This document shows, in pieces, positions 58,365-62,500 of a stretch of DNA of 62,500 nt (position 1 is the stretch's first letter; every line of letters begins with the position of its first letter). The notes beneath the pieces were generated by a model. That model was not told the DNA's origin, did no database searches, and saw nothing but the letters and a program-made list of their open reading frames with translations. The translations under genes were made by a program, and so were the position numbers. The DNA is taken from contig NZ_CAJVCE010000029.1 in NCBI RefSeq assembly GCF_910594985.1, positions 1 to 62,500 of the forward strand. The letters run 5' to 3'. Source of the stretch: Paenibacillus allorhizosphaerae. GTDB lineage: Bacteria > Bacillota > Bacilli > Paenibacillales > NBRC-103111.

Positions 58365-59195
58365 ATGAGCAACCAGGCAACGATCATCTGTCCGCATGGG
58401 AAATTGGATTATAGCGAGCGTACGCTGATTATGGGCATCTTGAACGTCACCCCCGATTCGTTCTCGGACGGGGGGAAGTACATCGACCCGGAGCTCGCCG
58501 TCGAGCGCGCGAAGCAACTAATCGAAGACGGCGCCGACCTGCTGGACATTGGCGGGGAGTCGACTCGTCCCGGATTCGCTCCGGTAACGCTTGAGGAAGA
58601 GCTGAGCCGCGTCATTCCGGCCATCCGGGCGATCCGAGCTGCGGGTCTTACGATTCCGATCTCCGTGGACACCTATAAGGCGGAGACGGGAAGGCAGGCG
58701 CTCGAAGCGGGTGCAGATCTGCTCAACGATATTTGGGGTCTGCAGCGGGATCCTTTCATGGGGGAGGTTGCTGCGACATACGGCTGCCCGATCGTCCTTA
58801 TGCATAATCGGAACGAAGCCGTGTATGCTAACTTTATCCATGACGTGGTGGACGACTTGCGAGAAACCGTACGGCGTGCATTGGCGGCGGGCATTCGGGA
58901 AGAGCAGATTATTCTCGACCCGGGAATCGGCTTTGCCAAATCGTATGAGCAAAATTTGCAGCTGATGAATCATTTGGATCGGATTGTGGAGCTCGGTTAC
59001 CCGGTACTGCTCGGTACGTCAAGAAAAAGCATGATTCAGCGTACGCTGCAGCTGCCTGCGAATGATGCGATCGAAGGAACGGCGGCTACGGTCGCACTTG
59101 GAATCGCGCAAGGCTGTCAAATCGTTAGAGTTCATGATGTGAAAGAAATGAAACGGGTGGCGCGCATGACCGATGCGATAAGGAACGCTCAATAA
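58365..59195 (+). CDS. folP: Dihydropteroate synthase
   Basis: Joins PABA to the pterin pyrophosphate; target of sulfonamides. TIM barrel (276 aa) with MGILNVTPDSFSDGG, DIGGESTRPG, ISVDTYKAE, and the later LGTSRKSMI. AGGGAGGG precedes the ATG, 12 bases after pabC. Confidence 0.96.
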   Translation: MSNQATIICPHGKLDYSERTLIMGILNVTPDSFSDGGKYIDPELAVERAKQLIEDGADLLDIGGESTRPGFAPVTLEEELSRVIPAIRAIRAAGLTIPISVDTYKAETGRQALEAGADLLNDIWGLQRDPFMGEVAATYGCPIVLMHNRNEAVYANFIHDVVDDLRETVRRALAAGIREEQIILDPGIGFAKSYEQNLQLMNHLDRIVELGYPVLLGTSRKSMIQRTLQLPANDAIEGTAATVALGIAQGCQIVRVHDVKEMKRVARMTDAIRNAQ

Positions 59196-59246
59196 GAGGT
59201 TCGATAAGAAGCATACCGGCGCGAAACGAAGGAGGCCTCAAAAGTC

Positions 59247-59609
59247 ATGGATAAAATAATCATGAAAGGCATGGCCTTTTACGGCAATCATGGCGTATTT
59301 CCTGCGGAGAATCAGCTCGGGCAGCGCTTTTATGTCGATGTGGAGCTGTACATGCCGCTCGATCATGCGGGGCAGTCTGACAACCTCGAACATACCGTCA
59401 ATTATGCGGAAGTGCATGAGGTGATCAAGCGGATCGTAGAACTGCAAACCTTCAAGCTGATTGAAGCGCTGGCGGAGCATATTGCATCTGAGGTGCTCCG
59501 AACTTATACTAGTATAAATGAAATTACCGTGCGCGTGCTTAAGCCGCATCCCCCGGTGGCGATTCATTTCGACGGGGTCACGGTTGAAATTCATAGAAAG
59601 CGGGCATGA
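59247..59609 (+). CDS. folB: Dihydroneopterin aldolase
   Basis: Cleaves dihydroneopterin to 6-hydroxymethyldihydropterin (120 aa). Motifs: GMAFYGNHGVFPAENQLGQ with the catalytic region, HTVNYAEVHEVI, and VRVLKPHPPV. GAAGGAGG lies before the ATG. Overlaps folK by four bases (ATGA). Confidence 0.95.
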   Translation: MDKIIMKGMAFYGNHGVFPAENQLGQRFYVDVELYMPLDHAGQSDNLEHTVNYAEVHEVIKRIVELQTFKLIEALAEHIASEVLRTYTSINEITVRVLKPHPPVAIHFDGVTVEIHRKRA

Positions 59610-60133
59610 TTGTCATGGACGTTGGGGAATCGCAGTCGGGCCGGCAAACGGAACGGGCATACATTGGTTTGGGCTCGAATATAGGCGACCGGGAGCATTA
59701 TTTGCATGAGGCGGCTCGGCTGCTCGAGGAGCACCCGGAAGTGCGCGTTACGGGGAAGTCTGGATGGTACGAGACGGATCCAGTCGGCTTTGTGGAGCAG
59801 GATCCTTTTTTGAATATGGTCATTCGAGTTGAAACGACATTGACGGCGGAGCGGCTTTTCGAGCGAATGCTGCAAGTCGAACAGTTGCTGGGACGCAAAC
59901 GCGAAATTCGCTGGGGTCCGCGGACGATTGACCTCGACCTGTTGTTGTACGGTGATGTAGTGCAAGACCGCCCGGACCTCATTTTACCTCATCCCCGCAT
60001 GCTAGAACGGGCCTTCGTGCTCGTGCCTTTAATTGAAGTCATGCAGCCGCATGAACCGGAGAGGGTAGTGCAGTTGAACCGGCAGCTAGAACGGGTGGAA
60101 GGAAAGGAAGGCGTTAGATTGTGGACAAAATGA
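59606..60133 (+). CDS. folK: 6-hydroxymethyl-7,8-dihydropterin pyrophosphokinase
   Basis: HPPK (175 aa) adds pyrophosphate to the pterin. AYIGLGSNIGDRE opens the fold after a short leader, FLNMVIRVET and RWGPRTIDLDLLLYG with the Mg-binding Asp pair are diagnostic. Starts inside the folB stop; ends inside yazB. Confidence 0.95.
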   Translation: MIVMDVGESQSGRQTERAYIGLGSNIGDREHYLHEAARLLEEHPEVRVTGKSGWYETDPVGFVEQDPFLNMVIRVETTLTAERLFERMLQVEQLLGRKREIRWGPRTIDLDLLLYGDVVQDRPDLILPHPRMLERAFVLVPLIEVMQPHEPERVVQLNRQLERVEGKEGVRLWTK

Positions 60134-60333
60134 GTGCTGTAGCTCAGCGCATCCGGGCTTTTCGAAAGCTCAAAGGGTATACGCAGAACGAATTGGCGGA
60201 GAAGCTGGACATTTCGATTTCCGTGCTTGGCTCCATTGAACGGGGTACGCGGAAGCCGGATCCGAAAATTATTCGTAAAATATCGGAAGTGCTGGGCGTT
60301 GCGCCGGAAGAACTGCTCTCCGCATCCAGATAA
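60121..60333 (+). CDS. yazB: Xre-family HTH protein YazB
   Basis: 70 aa, essentially one helix-turn-helix domain (VAQRIRAFRKLKGYTQNELA, SISVLGSIERGTRKP). Function unknown; the same small gene sits between folK and dusB in B. subtilis. GTG 60121 has AAGGAAGG nine bases upstream; ATG 60130 is an alternative. It overlaps the end of folK by 13 bases. Confidence 0.88.
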   Translation: MDKMSAVAQRIRAFRKLKGYTQNELAEKLDISISVLGSIERGTRKPDPKIIRKISEVLGVAPEELLSASR

Positions 60334-60362
60334 AACGTTCTTAATGGAAGGAGGAATAATTG

Positions 60363-61373
60363 ATGCTGCAAATCGGAAATGTAACTGCGCCCAATAAAGT
60401 GGTGTTGGCACCGATGGCGGGCGTATGCAACCCCGCCTTTCGATTAATCGCCAAGGAATTCGGCTGCGGGCTCGTATGTGCCGAGATGGTTAGCGATAAA
60501 GCCATATTGCACGGGAATCATCGCACGATGGAAATGCTGTTTGTGGATGAACGGGAGAAACCGCTAAGCCTGCAAATTTTCGGAGGCGATACCGAGTCTC
60601 TGCTGGAAGCTGCAAAATATGTCGATCAACATACGAACGCGGATATTATCGATATCAATATGGGATGTCCCGTACCGAAAATTACGAAGTGCGACGCGGG
60701 CGCTCGCTGGCTGCTCGATCCAGGCAAAATCGAACAAATGGTGTCTACCGTCAGCAAAGCCGTCAGCAAACCGTTGACGGTAAAAATGCGTATCGGCTGG
60801 GACGACGATCATATATATGCCGTGCAAAACGCGAAAGCTGTCGAGAATGGCGGCGGCGCTGCCGTCTCCGTGCATGGACGCACCCGAGTCCAAATGTATA
60901 CAGGCCATGCGAACTGGGACATCATTAAAGAGGTTAAGCAGTCCGTATCCATTCCGGTCATTGGCAACGGCGATGTGTTTACGCCGGAAGACGCTCAGCG
61001 TATGCTTGATCATACCGGGGTAGACGGGGTTATGATCGGCCGTGCCGCGTTAGGGAATCCTTGGATGCTGTACCGGACGATTCAATATCTCACAAAAGGG
61101 GAGCTTCCTGCAGAACCGGCTCCGGAGGAGAAAATCCGTATCGCTATTCTGCATTTGGACCGGTTAACGGCACTGAAAGGCGAAGCTGTCGCAGTGAAAG
61201 AAATGCGCAAGCATTTGGCGTGGTACTTGAAGGGTCTCCACGGCGCTGCTCGCATTAAAGACGCGATTATGGAGCAAACGAAGCGGGATGCGCTCGTTCA
61301 ATTGCTGGATGATTTTATCGCATCTACCGTTAGCCGTGAAACAGGAGCCGAAGCATCTGCTATCGTGCATTAA
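60363..61373 (+). CDS. dusB: tRNA-dihydrouridine synthase
   Basis: FMN enzyme (336 aa) reducing uridines in tRNA. VVLAPMAGVCNPAFRL opens the barrel, NMGCPVPKITKCDAG carries the catalytic Cys, and HGRTRVQMYTG and IGNGDVFTPEDA are conserved. The ATG at 60363 is preferred to TTG 60360 because of AGGAGG eight bases upstream. Which tRNA position is modified is not readable. Confidence 0.94.
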   Translation: MLQIGNVTAPNKVVLAPMAGVCNPAFRLIAKEFGCGLVCAEMVSDKAILHGNHRTMEMLFVDEREKPLSLQIFGGDTESLLEAAKYVDQHTNADIIDINMGCPVPKITKCDAGARWLLDPGKIEQMVSTVSKAVSKPLTVKMRIGWDDDHIYAVQNAKAVENGGGAAVSVHGRTRVQMYTGHANWDIIKEVKQSVSIPVIGNGDVFTPEDAQRMLDHTGVDGVMIGRAALGNPWMLYRTIQYLTKGELPAEPAPEEKIRIAILHLDRLTALKGEAVAVKEMRKHLAWYLKGLHGAARIKDAIMEQTKRDALVQLLDDFIASTVSRETGAEASAIVH

Positions 61374-61407
61374 AAACTTGCCTATAGGCAGCGGCACTTG
61401 GCTTACA

Positions 61408-61436
61408 TTGACATTTTAATTGGCTTGAAATATAAT
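61408..61436 (+). promoter_or_regulatory. Sigma-A promoter of greA
   Basis: TTGACA (61408-61413), 17 bases, TATAAT (61431-61436), both consensus. It leaves a leader of about 125 bases. Confidence 0.85.
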
Positions 61437-61568
61437 CAGTCAATAGTAAATTGAGGTCCGGGCATGGTCATTTAGCCTTGGTACGTTCATATATTGGTAA
61501 TCAAGTGAATTCATAATCGATTCAGCTCGAACTATGAAAATCCTTCACATGATGGGAGATCGGTCGCA

Positions 61569-62045
61569 ATGAGCGAAAAAGAAGTTATTCTCACCCAGGA
61601 AGGCTTAAAGAAGCTCGAAGAAGAGCTTGAACATTTGAAATCGGTTAAACGCCGCGAAGTGGCGGAACGGATTAAAGTGGCTATCGGCTACGGCGATATT
61701 AGCGAAAACTCGGAATACGAGGACGCTAAGAACGAACAAGCATTTAACGAAGGCCGGATCATTACGCTGGAGAAAATGCTTCGGAACGCCCGCATCATCA
61801 GCAATGACGAAGTGGATACGGATACCGTTAGCGTTGGTTCCATCGTTACGTTAAAGGACCTGGAGTTCGGGGACATCGTGGAATATTCCATCGTAGGTAC
61901 TGCGGAGTCCGACCCGTTCCAAAATAAAATTTCCAACGAAAGTCCGGTCGGCAAAGCCATCTTGGGCAAACGCAAAGGCGCGACCGTTGATGTGAACGTA
62001 CCGGCGGGCGTCATTCAATATGAGATTATCGATATCAAGAAGTAG
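61569..62045 (+). CDS. greA: Transcription elongation factor GreA
   Basis: GreA (158 aa) rescues backtracked RNA polymerase by stimulating transcript cleavage. The N-terminal coiled coil carries GDISENSEYEDAK with the acidic tip residues, and the C-terminal FKBP-like domain ends SPVGKAILGKRKGATVDV. GGGAGATCGG is the probable ribosome-binding site. Own promoter and terminator. In B. subtilis greA is elsewhere. Confidence 0.97.
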   Translation: MSEKEVILTQEGLKKLEEELEHLKSVKRREVAERIKVAIGYGDISENSEYEDAKNEQAFNEGRIITLEKMLRNARIISNDEVDTDTVSVGSIVTLKDLEFGDIVEYSIVGTAESDPFQNKISNESPVGKAILGKRKGATVDVNVPAGVIQYEIIDIKK

Positions 62046-62053
62046 TACGCGAG

Positions 62054-62078
62054 AAAAGCTTCCTTGGGAAGCTTTTTT
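62054..62078 (+). terminator. Terminator after greA
   Basis: AAAAGCTTCC (62054-62063) pairs perfectly with GGAAGCTTTT (62067-62076), loop TTG, followed by TT. Confidence 0.88.
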
Positions 62079-62128
62079 GCTAAGCAAGCAGCCGCTTTAC
62101 CGATACGAATATCGCTTCCAATTGAACG

Positions 62129-62148
62129 GCTCCGATTCAGGAGCTTTT
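62129..62148 (+). terminator. Weak terminator-like hairpin in the greA-lysS gap
   Basis: GCTCC (62129-62133) pairs with GGAGC (62140-62144), followed by TTTTCTTA. The 3' part resembles the end of the 44-bp repeat. It could be an attenuator for lysS or a remnant. The rest of the 62079-62317 gap shows nothing I recognise and no T-box. Confidence 0.35.
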
Positions 62149-62317
62149 CTTAGGGTCGGCGGAACGATGCATGAGAACTCGAAGTCGGTCGGTATCCGGT
62201 TTACGCACATGCGCCGTACCGGGAACGAACGCCTATCTTCTTCGTAGATTACGTTGGAGCCTGTTTGCTTAAGCTTCACATTATGATTATTCCGAACATT
62301 TCAAGGAGTTGGAATCA

Positions 62318-62500
62318 TGTCAGTCGAATTGGAATTAAACGAACTGCTGCAAATCCGCAGAGCGAAATTGGACGAGTTGCGCAGTCTGGGCATCGATCCT
62401 TTCGGGCAAAAGTTCGAAAGAACGCACCGCGCGGCGGAGATAGCCCAAGCTTATGAGGAGAAATCCAAGGAAGAGCTGGAAGCGCAGAACGCAGAAGTTA
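62318..62500 (+). CDS. lysS: Lysyl-tRNA synthetase, class II, 5' part
   Basis: Starts at ATG 62318 after AAGGAG and runs off the window. The 61 visible residues include LLQIRRAKLDELRSLGIDPFG and KFERTHRAAEI, the typical start of bacterial class II LysRS. The anticodon-binding and catalytic domains lie beyond the end. It follows dusB in B. subtilis, here with greA in between. Confidence 0.93.

Noticed and set aside
62079..62317. T-box leader for lysS
   Set aside because: The conserved T-box sequence (AGGGTGGNACCGCG type) and a specifier stem are not present.
1..62500. CRISPR arrays, insertion sequences, prophage, toxin-antitoxin or defence genes
   Set aside because: I looked for regular short repeats, transposase motifs, terminal inverted repeats and known defence domains and saw none. 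Apart from the block at 35.3-38.8 kb the order is that of the Bacillales core genome.

Overview
This window comes from a Gram-positive, endospore-forming bacterium of the Bacillales, most likely in or near the Paenibacillaceae. The assignment rests on gene order and protein sequence. It follows the Bacillus subtilis csfB-to-lysS region near the replication origin almost gene for gene. It differs in three arrangements that I associate with Paenibacillus-type genomes: an HU gene between yabN and rqcP, nadABC between ftsH and coaX, and greA between dusB and lysS. Nearly all genes are on the + strand. Only a small membrane protein gene (162-692) and abrB (8516-8770) are on the - strand.

Layout. 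0-1 kb: end of a 5S rRNA, an unknown membrane protein and gin. 1-8.3 kb: a decarboxylase, tmk, darA, yaaR, holB, ricT, yabA, trmN6 and rsmI. 8.4-15.7 kb: abrB facing an HD-domain hydrolase gene, then tatD, a c-di-AMP riboswitch with an rpfB/yabE-like gene, rnmV, ksgA and yabG. 15.8-23.2 kb: veg, sspF, ispE, purR, ridA, spoVG, glmU, rplY/ctc, pth and fin. 23.4-32.8 kb: mfd, a PrsA-like lipoprotein, spoVT, yabM, yabN, hup and rqcP. 32.9-35.2 kb: yabP, yabQ, divIC, yabR and a tRNA-Met. 35.3-38.8 kb: a small accessory block (LacI regulator, orphan solute-binding lipoprotein, 2H phosphoesterase). 39.1-47.7 kb: spoIIE, yabS, yabT, tilS, hpt and ftsH. 48.0-62.5 kb: nadABC, coaX, hslO, a PpiC foldase, cysK, the folate cluster pabB-pabA-pabC-folP-folB-folK, yazB, dusB, greA and the start of lysS.

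How it works together. Most genes are housekeeping: replication, translation, tRNA and rRNA modification, cofactor synthesis, protein folding and cell wall. Sporulation genes are threaded between them. Promoter-like sequences fitting most stages of the sporulation cascade can be read directly: tandem Spo0A boxes at abrB, a Spo0A-type promoter with 21-bp spacing at spoIIE, sigma-H at spoVG, sigma-F at gin and fin, a weak sigma-E candidate at yabP, sigma-G at sspF and spoVT, and a possible sigma-K -10 at yabG.

I found no phage, insertion sequence, CRISPR array, toxin system or obvious defence system. The less expected observations are extra Spo0A boxes in front of the HD-domain gene, a 44-bp dispersed repeat (two clear copies), a hairpin that buries the rplY ribosome-binding site, an SspF protein with a long low-complexity tail, and the absence of metS and prs from the positions they hold in B. 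subtilis.
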